Positions 1 to 7,791 of a DNA stretch of 64,000 bases are shown in pieces. Below the pieces are notes generated by a model. That model ran no database searches. It saw nothing but the letters and a program-made list of their open reading frames with translations, and was not told the origin of the DNA. The stretch's first letter is position 1; each line of letters opens with the position of its first letter. The DNA comes from Rhodobacterales bacterium 52_120_T64. GTDB taxonomy: Bacteria > Pseudomonadota > Alphaproteobacteria > Rhodobacterales > Rhodobacteraceae. The position numbers were made by a program, and so were the translations under genes. Where the stretch lies: the NCBI GenBank assembly GCA_002162875.1, contig MABA01000024.1:62001-126000 (forward strand), given 5' to 3'.

Positions 1-1753
1 AGTCGGGCAAGAACATCGGGATCATTCCCGCGTCCGATGCGCCTTGCACGTTGTTTTGGCCGCGTAGCGGGTGGAGTCCGGTGCCCGGTTTACCGACGTT
101 GCCTGTCATTAATGCCAATGAAATAAGGCAGCGCGCGTTGTCTGTGCCGTGGATGTGTTGCGAAACACCCATGCCCCAGAAGATCATCGCGGCTTTAGCA
201 GTGGCGAACTCACGGGCGACCGTGCGCAGGGTTTCGACGTCTATTCCGCAGATCGGGGACATTTTCTCGGGTGAGAAATCAAGGAGGTGAGTTTTCATCG
301 CTTCCCAGTTCTCGGTATATTTGGCGACGTACTCTTTATCGAAAAGTTCTTCTTCGACGATCACGTTCATGATGGCGTTCAGCAGTGCCACATCGGAACC
401 CGGTTTCAATTTCAGGCGGTGATTGGCATGGCGGCCAAGGCCGACGCCGCGTGGGTCCATGATGATCATGTTGCCGCCGCGTTTGGAGAACTGCTTGAAG
501 TATGTGGCGGCGACGGGGTGGTTCTCGATCGAGTTGGACCCGATGATGATTGCGCAATCGGCATTTTCGATTTCGTTGAAGGTGGCTGTAACGGCGGCGG
601 AACCTACGTTTTCCATCAACGCTGCAACCGAGGAAGCATGACAGAGGCGCGTGCAATGATCGACGTTGTTGTGGTGGAATGCCGTACGGATGAGTTTCTG
701 GAACAGGTAGGCTTCTTCGTTACTGCATTTCGCGGAGCCGAAACCGGCGATGGCTTTGCCACCTTTGGTGTCGCGCAGATTGGCGAGGCCGTTTGCGGCG
801 GCTTCCATAGCTTCTTCCCACGATGCTTCGCGGAAATGTGTCAGCGGATTGGCGGGATCGACGTTCAAGCCTTTGGCTGGTGCATCGTCGCGCCGGATCA
901 GTGGTTTGGTCAGGCGGTGCGGGTGGCTGATGTAGTCAAACCCGAAGCGGCCTTTGACGCAGAGGCGGTTTTCGTTGGCGGGGCCATCAACACCATCCAC
1001 CCATGCAATTTTGTCGTCTTTGATCTTGAAGGAAAGCAGGCAGCCGACACCACAATATGGGCAAACGGATTGGACTTCGCGGTCATAGTCATCGCTGTTT
1101 CCGTGTTCCATTTCATCCAGTGCCGTTGTGGGCATTAGTGCGCCAGTAGGGCAGGCTTGCACGCATTCGCCGCAAGCAACACAGGTGGAATCGCCCATCG
1201 GGTCGTTGAAATCAAAGGTAATTTCGGCGTTTCCGCCACGGTAGGACATGCCGATGACGTCATTAACTTGAACTTCGCGACATGCACGGACGCAGAGGTT
1301 GCAGTGGATGCAGGCATCTAGATTGATGCGCATGGCGACGTGGCTAGAGTCCAGCAGTGGCACTGCGATTTCAGACTTTGGAAACCGGCTGGTAGGAATG
1401 TCTTGCGCTTTGGCCATGTCCGAAAGGTGTGAAGATTCATCATGTGCTTGGTCGGGTTGGTCCGCGAGCAAAAGCTCCATCACCATTTTGCGCGATTTTT
1501 GGGCGCGCTCGGAGGATGATTTGACGGTCATACCTTCGGTCGGTGTGCGGATACAGGAGGCGGCCAACACGCGCTCGCCATCAATTTCCACCATGCAAGC
1601 ACGGCAGTTTCCGTCGCTGCGATAGCCAGGTTTGTCGGCATGGCACAGGTGTGGAATGTCGGTGCCGACGCGTTTGGCGACCTCCCAAATAGTCTCATCC
1701 GCCGAGGCCGTAACCTCGGTGCCATCTAGGGTGAAAGTGATCTGGTCTGACAT
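1..1753 (-). CDS. fdhA: Formate dehydrogenase alpha subunit (3' part beyond window)
   Basis: Large catalytic subunit of a cytoplasmic, NAD-linked type molybdenum formate dehydrogenase, which oxidises formate to CO2. About 584 codons are present and the C-terminal third lies outside the window. The N-terminus carries a ferredoxin-like [2Fe-2S] domain (C37, C50, C53, C67). Two [4Fe-4S] motifs follow (CIHCNLC near 148 and CVACGEC near 191). The molybdopterin-domain cluster motif CPYCGVGC is near 231. The catalytic position is a cysteine (RLCHASS, C371), not selenocysteine. Start ATG at 1753; the next gene upstream (GST) is 87 bp away and probably separate. Partner subunits (FdsB/G/C/D) would be expected nearby but are not visible. 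Very confident of family; subunit nomenclature (fdhA/fdsA) is by convention. Confidence 0.95.
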   Translation of the reverse strand, partial: MSDQITFTLDGTEVTASADETIWEVAKRVGTDIPHLCHADKPGYRSDGNCRACMVEIDGERVLAASCIRTPTEGMTVKSSSERAQKSRKMVMELLLADQPDQAHDESSHLSDMAKAQDIPTSRFPKSEIAVPLLDSSHVAMRINLDACIHCNLCVRACREVQVNDVIGMSYRGGNAEITFDFNDPMGDSTCVACGECVQACPTGALMPTTALDEMEHGNSDDYDREVQSVCPYCGVGCLLSFKIKDDKIAWVDGVDGPANENRLCVKGRFGFDYISHPHRLTKPLIRRDDAPAKGLNVDPANPLTHFREASWEEAMEAAANGLANLRDTKGGKAIAGFGSAKCSNEEAYLFQKLIRTAFHHNNVDHCTRLCHASSVAALMENVGSAAVTATFNEIENADCAIIIGSNSIENHPVAATYFKQFSKRGGNMIIMDPRGVGLGRHANHRLKLKPGSDVALLNAIMNVIVEEELFDKEYVAKYTENWEAMKTHLLDFSPEKMSPICGIDVETLRTVAREFATAKAAMIFWGMGVSQHIHGTDNARCLISLALMTGNVGKPGTGLHPLRGQNNVQGASDAGMIPMFLPD

Positions 1754-1840
1754 TGTAGGCTCCGGATGAGACGTGTTTGACGCAGAGTATAATCATGCCC
1801 CTATCGCGCTGGTCGTGTGTGAAGCGACCTGTAACGTATG

Positions 1841-2452
1841 TTACCCGACGGGAATTGTTGCAACCAGAGACGGGCGCTCGCGTATTTCGGCTTCCCATGT
1901 GGCCAGTGTCGGATGCGTGTCACGCCAGTTGCGGTCATCGTGTCGGAAGTCCACATAGTCAAGCGCGGCCGCGACAGCGAGGACGGGCAGGTTTTTCTGT
2001 TCGTTCAACTGTGTCATCCAGCGGCTTTCGATGGCCGAAAGGGCGCGGTCGATTTTTTGCCATTGGGCATCAATGAATTCTTTATACACTTTATCTTCAG
2101 GACGGATTCTGAGCTCGTATATCATGGTTACTGCAGCGTCCATTATGCCGTCGGCGGTGGCCTCCAGTGTCAAGGCGTCCCAAAGGCTGTCGTCATCAGG
2201 GTAAATTTCGGAGGCAGGCGCCAGCGTCGAAAGGTAGCGCGTGATAATCCGGCTGTCATAAAGCGTGGTTCCGTCGGCGAGTTCCAAACATGGAATTTTA
2301 CCAAGCGGGTTTAGTGCTGGAACAACATCGCCTGGCGAAAATGGGTTAACGGCGACGGGCACCACTTCGACCTGATCCAGCAGGTTGGTTTCATGCAGGG
2401 CGATCAGGACTTTGCGAACGAACGGGGATGCGGCGGCGTAGTAAAGCTTCAT
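1841..2452 (-). CDS. Glutathione S-transferase family protein
   Basis: A 203-residue cytosolic GST. The N-terminal thioredoxin-like domain begins MKLYYAAASPFVRK, with a likely catalytic Ser at the ASPF turn. It contains the cis-proline motif GKIPCL near residue 53 and the glutathione-contacting DSRII near 66. The remaining 120 residues form the all-helical C-terminal domain, and the length is normal. It lies 27 bp downstream of the PaiB-like gene on the same strand and could be cotranscribed with it. The substrate cannot be predicted; roles in detoxification or reductive cleavage are typical of the family. Confidence 0.88.
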   Translation of the reverse strand: MKLYYAAASPFVRKVLIALHETNLLDQVEVVPVAVNPFSPGDVVPALNPLGKIPCLELADGTTLYDSRIITRYLSTLAPASEIYPDDDSLWDALTLEATADGIMDAAVTMIYELRIRPEDKVYKEFIDAQWQKIDRALSAIESRWMTQLNEQKNLPVLAVAAALDYVDFRHDDRNWRDTHPTLATWEAEIRERPSLVATIPVG

Positions 2453-2479
2453 GACTGGCCTCGATTGGTTGGGTTCGGC

Positions 2480-3100
2480 CTAGTCTAGGGCCTCGCGCAT
2501 CATCTGGGCAAGGGCTGAAAGTTCTGACCCTGCGTTTGATGTTTCCAAACCGTCTGCTGCGCGCGCGCGTGCCGTATCCGGTTTATTCTGACCCAGTTTT
2601 CTGGTGCTATCGATTGATGTGATATCGAGGCGGATCGGGACGATCATTCGCATCATTTTATCAAGTGCATCGGCAGGGACTTTGTCGGTTTTCCAAATAG
2701 GTTTGGGGGCGAGGCGAGCCTCAAACTCGTCAGATAGGCGTTCAATCACGCCGCGCAGGTCGTCTTGTGGGAGCAGCGTTAGTTGGCCGCGAATGTGGAC
2801 GGCGAGGTAGTTCCATGTCGGGACTTGGCCTTCAACGCCGTACCAGTCTGGCGAAATATACCCGTCAGGGCCGGAGACGGCCAGCAGCGCGGATTGCGGG
2901 GTCTTTAACGCCCGCGCGATGGGGTTGGAACGCATGACGTGGGCTTCGATATATGTGCCATCGGGCGAAATTATGAAAGGCACGTGCGCGGCGATTGGGC
3001 CGTCTTCGCCGTTAATGCTAAGGATGCCGAAACCGCGCTGTTTGGCGAATTCCAAGGCGCTAGCATGACTGGATTTGCGAAAAACCGGGTTCGGGTGCAT
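2480..3100 (-). CDS. PaiB-like FMN-binding protein
   Basis: A 206-residue member of the PaiB/FMN-binding split-barrel family, named after a Bacillus repressor of sporulation and protease genes. The family signature is clear at the N-terminus (HPNPVFR, then HVPFI near 39 and EAHVMRSNPIAR). The central VEGQVPTWNYLAVHIRGQ segment is typical of the flavin-binding fold. Proteobacterial members are mostly uncharacterised and may be flavin/haem-binding oxidoreductase-like proteins rather than regulators, so the regulatory role is not assumed. It starts 15 bp downstream of the mtaB stop and probably shares its transcript. Confidence 0.85.
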   Translation of the reverse strand: MHPNPVFRKSSHASALEFAKQRGFGILSINGEDGPIAAHVPFIISPDGTYIEAHVMRSNPIARALKTPQSALLAVSGPDGYISPDWYGVEGQVPTWNYLAVHIRGQLTLLPQDDLRGVIERLSDEFEARLAPKPIWKTDKVPADALDKMMRMIVPIRLDITSIDSTRKLGQNKPDTARARAADGLETSNAGSELSALAQMMREALD

Positions 3101-3115
3101 GGGATTTTTACCGTT

Positions 3116-4381
3116 CTATGATGCCAGCAATTGCTTGTCGTTTTGGCCTGTGATTGTTGCAGTAATAATCTTCCCGACTTCTTGTGGGGAGTCGAACTGG
3201 ACTTCCGTGAAGGTTTCGGTTCTGCCCATGTGGGCGTTTTCTATCAAGATGCTGTGTTGCGTACCGAGTTGCGATTGCAGGTGGTTTTGCACACGCGCTT
3301 CACCTGCTTTGCGCAGGCGGGCGGCACGTTCTTTTATTATTGCACCGTTTACGGCCGGCATACGTGCGGCGGGTGTGCCTTCGCGGGCGGAATAGGGGAA
3401 GATGTGCAGCCATGTTAGGCCGCAGTCTTCGATCAGGCGCAGGGAGTTTTCGAACATCTCGTCGGTTTCGGTCGGGAAGCCAGCGATGATGTCGGCGCCG
3501 TAGATGATGTCAGGGCGGGCTTTGCGCATGTCTTCGCAGAACTGGATCGCATCTTCGCGGTTGTGGCGGCGTTTCATGCGTTTCAGGATCATGTTGTCGC
3601 CAGCTTGCAAGGACAGGTGCAGGTGCGGCATCAGGCGGTGTTCGGAGGCGATGGCGTCGATTAGGGCTGGGTCAGCCTCGATTGAGTCGATGGAGCTGAT
3701 GCGCAGGCGCGGTAGGTCGGGCACTAGACGCAGGATGCGTTGCACCAGATCGCCTAATTTCGGCCCTGCGGGCAAGTCTGCGCCCCAGCTGGTCATATCG
3801 ACACCTGTCAGAACGATTTCGTTGAAACCTTTATCCACAAGCCGTTGGATTTGTTCGACGACAACGCCAGCGGGTACGGAGCGGGAGTTGCCACGGCCGT
3901 AGGGAATTATGCAGAAGGTACAGCGATGGTCGCAGCCGTTTTGGACTTGGACATAAGCGCGCGCGCGGGTGCCGAAGCCGTCGATTAGGTGGCCGGCGGT
4001 CTCGGTCGCGGCCATGATGTCGTTGACCATGATTTTCTCGGTCTCGCCGATGAAATTCGGTTTAGCGAGGGCGTTCCAAGTGTCACCCTGCATTTTTTCG
4101 AGGTTACCAAGTACGAGGTCGACTTCGGCCATATCGGCGAAGGTTTTCGGTTCTGTCTGGGCGGCGCAACCAGTGACTATCATGCGAGCGTCTGGGTTCT
4201 CGCGGCGCAGTTTGCGGATGCGTTGTTTGGCGGAGCGGACGGCCTCGGATGTGACGGCGCAGGTGTTGATGACGATGGCATCGTCTAGGCCTGCCTCGGC
4301 GCCAAGCTCGCGCATGGCCTCTGTTTCATAGGCATTCAGGCGGCAGCCAAATGTCGCGAAAATGGGGGGCTTGGTGGTCAT
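3116..4381 (-). CDS. mtaB: tRNA t6A37 methylthiotransferase MtaB
   Basis: Radical SAM enzyme that adds a methylthio group to N6-threonylcarbamoyladenosine at position 37 of ANN-decoding tRNAs. The 421 residues show the UPF0004 N-terminal domain with three cluster cysteines (FGCRLN, C13; INTCAVT; VTGCAAQ). The radical SAM motif CDHRCTFC follows at about 150. A shortened TRAM-like C-terminus ends the protein. Order and length fit the MtaB/e-MtaB subfamily better than MiaB or RimO. Its ATG overlaps the dapF stop in an ATGA (4378-4381), so the two are translationally coupled; a dapF-mtaB pairing is common in alphaproteobacteria. Confidence 0.93.
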   Translation of the reverse strand: MTTKPPIFATFGCRLNAYETEAMRELGAEAGLDDAIVINTCAVTSEAVRSAKQRIRKLRRENPDARMIVTGCAAQTEPKTFADMAEVDLVLGNLEKMQGDTWNALAKPNFIGETEKIMVNDIMAATETAGHLIDGFGTRARAYVQVQNGCDHRCTFCIIPYGRGNSRSVPAGVVVEQIQRLVDKGFNEIVLTGVDMTSWGADLPAGPKLGDLVQRILRLVPDLPRLRISSIDSIEADPALIDAIASEHRLMPHLHLSLQAGDNMILKRMKRRHNREDAIQFCEDMRKARPDIIYGADIIAGFPTETDEMFENSLRLIEDCGLTWLHIFPYSAREGTPAARMPAVNGAIIKERAARLRKAGEARVQNHLQSQLGTQHSILIENAHMGRTETFTEVQFDSPQEVGKIITATITGQNDKQLLAS

Positions 4382-5214
4382 TTGGCGGCCTGTAGGAATT
4401 CTTCGCTGAAAGTTCCGCTTGAAACCAGCATTGTCGGGCCTGTCATCCAGACGCCGTCGTCGCGCCAGTCGATTTCCAGATCACCGCCGTCGAGATGCAC
4501 GGTGACCTTACGGTCAGCCAAACCTTTGCGAACCGCAGCAACGGTGACAGCGCAAGAACTGGAGCCGCTGGCGAGGGTGTGCCCCACGCCGCGTTCCCAG
4601 ACACGGACGCGCAGGTTGTTGCGATCAAGAACTTGCACGACTTGTACATTTGTACGTTCGGGGAAAAGGGGGTGGTTTTCGATGCGCGGGCCGAGTTCAT
4701 CTAGATCAACCGCCTCGGCGTCTTCTACGAAGAAACTGCAATGTGGATTACCCATACCCGTTGCGGCGGGTGTGCCGTTAATCGGCAGGTTTACCGTGTC
4801 CAGATTTTCTGCCAGCGGTACATCCTGCCATTCCAGCTGCGGTTGGCCCATGTTGACGCGAATCAGACCGTTGCCCGCATCTTCGCACATCAGATCGCCG
4901 CGACCGGTGCGGATGATCATTGCGCCGTCGCCACTCTCGGCCATCAACAAGCGGGCGACGCAGCGGGTGGCGTTCCCGCAGGCGTTGGAAAGACTGCCGT
5001 CAGCGTTCCAGTAATCGACTGCTACAACGTTGTCTTCCATGCGGATTAGCGCCAGTTGGTCAAAACCGATACCGAAATGTCGATGCCCTATCGCGCGCGC
5101 CAAGGCAGCCGTCATCGGGTTATCATGCCCACGGGCATCGATAACCACGAAATCGTTTCCTAGCCCGTGCATTTTAAGGAATGCGATGGCAGCGTTATGA
5201 GAGTCGTTTGTCAT
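4378..5214 (-). CDS. dapF: Diaminopimelate epimerase (atypical second active-site motif)
   Basis: Interconverts LL- and meso-diaminopimelate in lysine and peptidoglycan precursor synthesis. It has 278 residues and the normal two-lobed length. The first catalytic cysteine is in NACGNATRC (C79). The second lobe reads TLASGSSSC where most DapF proteins read ACGTGAC. The usual second catalytic cysteine is therefore Ser216, with Cys221 five residues on. Whether this is a lineage-wide variant or a functional change cannot be told from one sequence. First gene of a dapF-mtaB pair with a 4 bp overlap; dapD is also in this window at 57.1 kb. Confidence 0.9.
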   Translation of the reverse strand: MTNDSHNAAIAFLKMHGLGNDFVVIDARGHDNPMTAALARAIGHRHFGIGFDQLALIRMEDNVVAVDYWNADGSLSNACGNATRCVARLLMAESGDGAMIIRTGRGDLMCEDAGNGLIRVNMGQPQLEWQDVPLAENLDTVNLPINGTPAATGMGNPHCSFFVEDAEAVDLDELGPRIENHPLFPERTNVQVVQVLDRNNLRVRVWERGVGHTLASGSSSCAVTVAAVRKGLADRKVTVHLDGGDLEIDWRDDGVWMTGPTMLVSSGTFSEEFLQAAK

Positions 5215-5327
5215 AAGCGCTATATAGGCACTCTTATCGTGCCAGTAAACTTTTACTGTAATACGACGATTTTGCTTCCTTGTTTGCGAAATCGGCGCAT
5301 AGTTATGAAAATTGCCGAGGATAAATC

Positions 5328-6653
5328 ATGAGCCATATTTTCCCCCGTCATACCAAAGTTGCCACGCCTGTCGCGGTGTCCGGAAATGGGTGCTATTTAT
5401 ACGATTCCACAGGCAAACAATATCTGGATGCTTCGGGTGGAGCGGCTGTGTCCTGTCTTGGGCATGGCGATGTAGAGGTAATCGATGCAGTCAAGAAACA
5501 GCTGGATGATTTGGCCTTCGCGCACACCAGTTTTTTGACTTCGGAACCGGCTGAACAGCTAGCAGATTTGTTGGTTGAACATGCGCCCGACGGGATTGAA
5601 AAGGTCTATCTGGTTTCTGGTGGCTCCGAAGCAACGGAGGCGGCGATCAAGCTGGCGCGGCAATATTTCGTGGAAAAGGGCGAGGATAAGCGGCGCCATC
5701 TGATCGCGCGCCAGCAGTCATATCATGGCAACACCATCGGGGCATTATCGGCGGGCGGGAATGTCTGGCGGCGGCAACAGTTCGCACCGTTGTTGATTGA
5801 CGTGACGCATATTGCCCCTTGTTTCGAATACCGCCTTCGTGAGCAGGACGAGAGTGCCGAGGCCTATGGATTGCGGGCCGCGCAAGAGTTGGAAGACGAA
5901 ATCTTGCGGCTTGGCCCTGATACGGTGATGGCGTTTATGGCTGAACCAGTGGTGGGTGCAACCTTGGGCGCCGTGCCTGCGGTAGACGGATATTTCAAAC
6001 GGATCCGCGAGATTTGTGACGAATACGGTGTGCTGTTGATATTGGACGAGGTCATGTGTGGCATGGGCCGCACGGGGTATTTGTACGCTTGCGAGGCTGA
6101 TGGCGTTTCACCGGATATCCTATGCATCGCGAAAGGCCTCGGCGGAGGTTATCAGCCGATTGGCGCGATGCTTTGTAGTGGCGAAATTTACGCGACCATC
6201 AAGGCTGGTTCTGGTTTCTTCCAGCATGGCCACACTTATCTGGGGCACCCAGTTGCGGCAGCCGCCGGATTGGCTGTGGTGTCGGCGATTCTCGATCGGA
6301 AGTTGGTCCCACGCGTGCGTGAAGCAGGGGCGGAGCTGGAAACTGCGCTGCATGCAAAATTCGGCCAACACCCCAATGTCGGAGATATTCGCGGCCGTGG
6401 ACTGTTTTTTGGAATCGAACTAGTGCAGAATCGTGAAACCAAAGAACCTATTGGCGCAGATCGCCGGATCGCTGCGAAGATTAAGGCGACAGCGATGGCT
6501 AACGGCCTGATTTGCTATCCGATGTCAGGGACAATCGACGGGCGGTTAGGGGATCATATTCTGTTGGCTCCGCCTTATATTCTTGAGGATCACCATATTG
6601 ACGAATTGGTAACCAAGCTGGATATGGCGATTTCAACGGCGCTCGCTTCATGA
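5328..6653 (+). CDS. Class III PLP-dependent aminotransferase
   Basis: A 441-residue fold-type I aminotransferase of the omega-aminotransferase/GABA-T group. Visible motifs are SGGSEATEAAIK (near 98), SYHGNT (131), LILDEVMCGMGRTG with the PLP-ring Asp240, and the Schiff-base lysine in IAKGLGGGYQP (K269). Length and motifs are complete. The amino donor cannot be assigned; taurine, GABA, beta-alanine or polyamine transaminases share these features. A GAGGA ribosome site precedes the ATG. It is divergent from dapF (113 bp between them) and is the last backbone gene before the tRNA-Lys integration site. Confidence 0.9.
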   Translation: MSHIFPRHTKVATPVAVSGNGCYLYDSTGKQYLDASGGAAVSCLGHGDVEVIDAVKKQLDDLAFAHTSFLTSEPAEQLADLLVEHAPDGIEKVYLVSGGSEATEAAIKLARQYFVEKGEDKRRHLIARQQSYHGNTIGALSAGGNVWRRQQFAPLLIDVTHIAPCFEYRLREQDESAEAYGLRAAQELEDEILRLGPDTVMAFMAEPVVGATLGAVPAVDGYFKRIREICDEYGVLLILDEVMCGMGRTGYLYACEADGVSPDILCIAKGLGGGYQPIGAMLCSGEIYATIKAGSGFFQHGHTYLGHPVAAAAGLAVVSAILDRKLVPRVREAGAELETALHAKFGQHPNVGDIRGRGLFFGIELVQNRETKEPIGADRRIAAKIKATAMANGLICYPMSGTIDGRLGDHILLAPPYILEDHHIDELVTKLDMAISTALAS

Positions 6654-6727
6654 AATTAAATTTTAATCCAAAGAGGCGAGATTCGCCCTTGACCCGACGG
6701 GCATCCAAGCCTAGTTAGGCCCCCGAT

Positions 6728-6803
6728 GGGCCGGTAGCTCAGTTGGTAGAGCAACTGACTTTTAATCAGTAGGTCCCGGGTTCGGATCCCGGCCGGCTCA
6801 CCA
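6728..6803 (+). tRNA. tRNA-Lys (anticodon TTT)
   Basis: Complete cloverleaf of 76 nt including an encoded CCA. The 7 bp acceptor stem pairs GGGCCGG with CCGGCTC (one G-U). The D-arm is GCTC/GAGC, and the anticodon loop CTTTTAA sits between ACTGA and TCAGT. The T-arm is CCGGG-TTCGGAT-CCCGG. The 3' half from 6758 is repeated exactly at 16078, marking the gene as an integration target whose 3' end is re-created by the element. Confidence 0.97.
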
Positions 6804-6804
6804 T
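6758..6804 (+). repeat. Left attachment site (attL), 47 bp direct repeat
   Basis: Identical over 47 bp to 16078-16124, covering the tRNA-Lys 3' half from the anticodon stem through CCAT. The match continues after one mismatch for another 30 bp. This is the classic overlap core of a tRNA-targeting tyrosine integrase. Confidence 0.9.
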
Positions 6805-6821
6805 TTTATTCTGATATATCA

Positions 6822-6862
6822 ATGCCTTCTAGCGATTATGCGCTGGAGGGCATTTTTATTTT
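6822..6862 (+). terminator. Rho-independent terminator after tRNA-Lys
   Basis: Thirteen-base stem ATGCCTTCTAGCG / CGCTGGAGGGCAT (two G-U pairs) with a six-base loop, followed by a T-rich run. A near-identical copy stands at 16142-16180 beyond the second att copy. The terminator therefore travels with the att region. Confidence 0.8.
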
Positions 6863-6868
6863 CTAGGG

Positions 6869-6900
6869 CCGGAAGCATAGCGGAAGCAACATGACGCGAG
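6869..6900 (+). promoter_or_regulatory. Candidate integrase/excisionase arm sites, left end
   Basis: Two GGAAGCA words 11 bp apart (6871 and 6882), followed by AACATGACGCGAG. The same arrangement recurs at 15929-15960 near the right end and, degenerate, at 16191-16220 in the second element. One-helical-turn direct repeats at both ends of an integrative element suggest protein-binding arm sites; this role is inferred. Confidence 0.5.
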
Positions 6901-7080
6901 TTTCTTGCGGAATCGGTGTGGTTTTTTGGTAACAGAAATTGCTGGAGGAATTTTGAGCAATTAGTAGGCACTTCGATGGTTTTTTTGTTTTTCGCTGAAC
7001 ATACGAGCTTAGAGTTTCGGGACCGTCCAGTAATCCAACCTTTGTGGTCGCGTCTGCTTACGGCCCGAAGTTGTCGTTCA

Positions 7081-7430
7081 TCACTTTATTCGAGGGCGCG
7101 CTGCACTGTTCGCATCACTCAGCTTAATGCGCAGCGCACCTAGGCCAATGACAACCGATTGGCAGTCGCTCAATATCTGCTTGAATATTTTTCAGTGTGA
7201 TTATCTGGAGTAAGGTTCAATTCCTTCGCAGTTTCCTTATAAAAAGCAGGCAAGTCATCAGCCTTGACCCAGTCTACATCAGCTTCGTGCAATATCCATT
7301 TGCAAACACCCTCCAGTAAAGTTCGTGCCAGCGTGATAGCACGCTCAAGGTCAGAAGATCTGCAATCAAGCGCAGCCAGGCGCTCATACAACTCAGCTAT
7401 TACGCTGAATTCATGAGATGAACCCCCTCA
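7081..7430 (-). pseudogene. Abortive-infection C-terminal (Abi_C) remnant
   Basis: Reading from about 7430 downward, the frame encodes SSDLERAITLARTLLEGVCK, then DDLPAFYKETAKELNL and PDNHTEK. These are the hallmarks of the Abi_C domain found at the C-terminus of phage-defence proteins. At about 7205 a single-base shift moves the similarity to another frame (IFKQILSDCQSVV..GLGALR), which stops at 7081. There is no proper start; only a TTG at 7391 is in frame. What is left is a 5'-truncated, frameshifted remnant. Its position just inside attL suggests the element once carried a defence gene. Confidence 0.7.
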
Positions 7431-7791
7431 ACATATTTGTACACAAAAGCCGCTTGAGAGTTGAACTCGTGCTTGGTAAAGTTCGAGTCATGCTATAAAA
7501 TACGAATATCTAGATTTAATAAGGGGAAGCGTTAATGATTAAGTCTGATGGAAAGGCCGTTGAGAGTGTTTTATGGGTGCAGCATTAGCATTGAAATGTT
7601 CCGGAAGATTAACGGAGCAAAATTTCCTAGAAATGCTTGAAATCGATGAAAGTATTTGCAAGTCTAAATACGAATATTTCGGAAGACTTGTATTTTTCAA
7701 ATAGAAATAAGAATCAATTCTTAATCCTTATTATTGGGCCCGCGTTCATTTCCAAGAGTGGTCGTCAAGGGTCCTGGGCTGAATTTAGGGT
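7431..7791. other. AT-rich gap upstream of the WaaA-like gene
   Basis: No confident gene. A 43-codon ATG frame exists on the plus strand (7573-7704, MGAALALKCSG...), but no recognisable family or strong ribosome site supports it. The AT-rich stretch probably contains the promoter of the cargo operon starting at 7792. Confidence 0.4.

Noticed and set aside
600-660. Possible selenocysteine in formate dehydrogenase
   Set aside because: The catalytic codon is TGT (Cys) in RLCHASS; there is no in-frame TGA.
287-1138. 283-codon plus-strand frame
   Set aside because: Antisense shadow of the formate dehydrogenase gene, whose minus-strand frame carries all expected cluster motifs.
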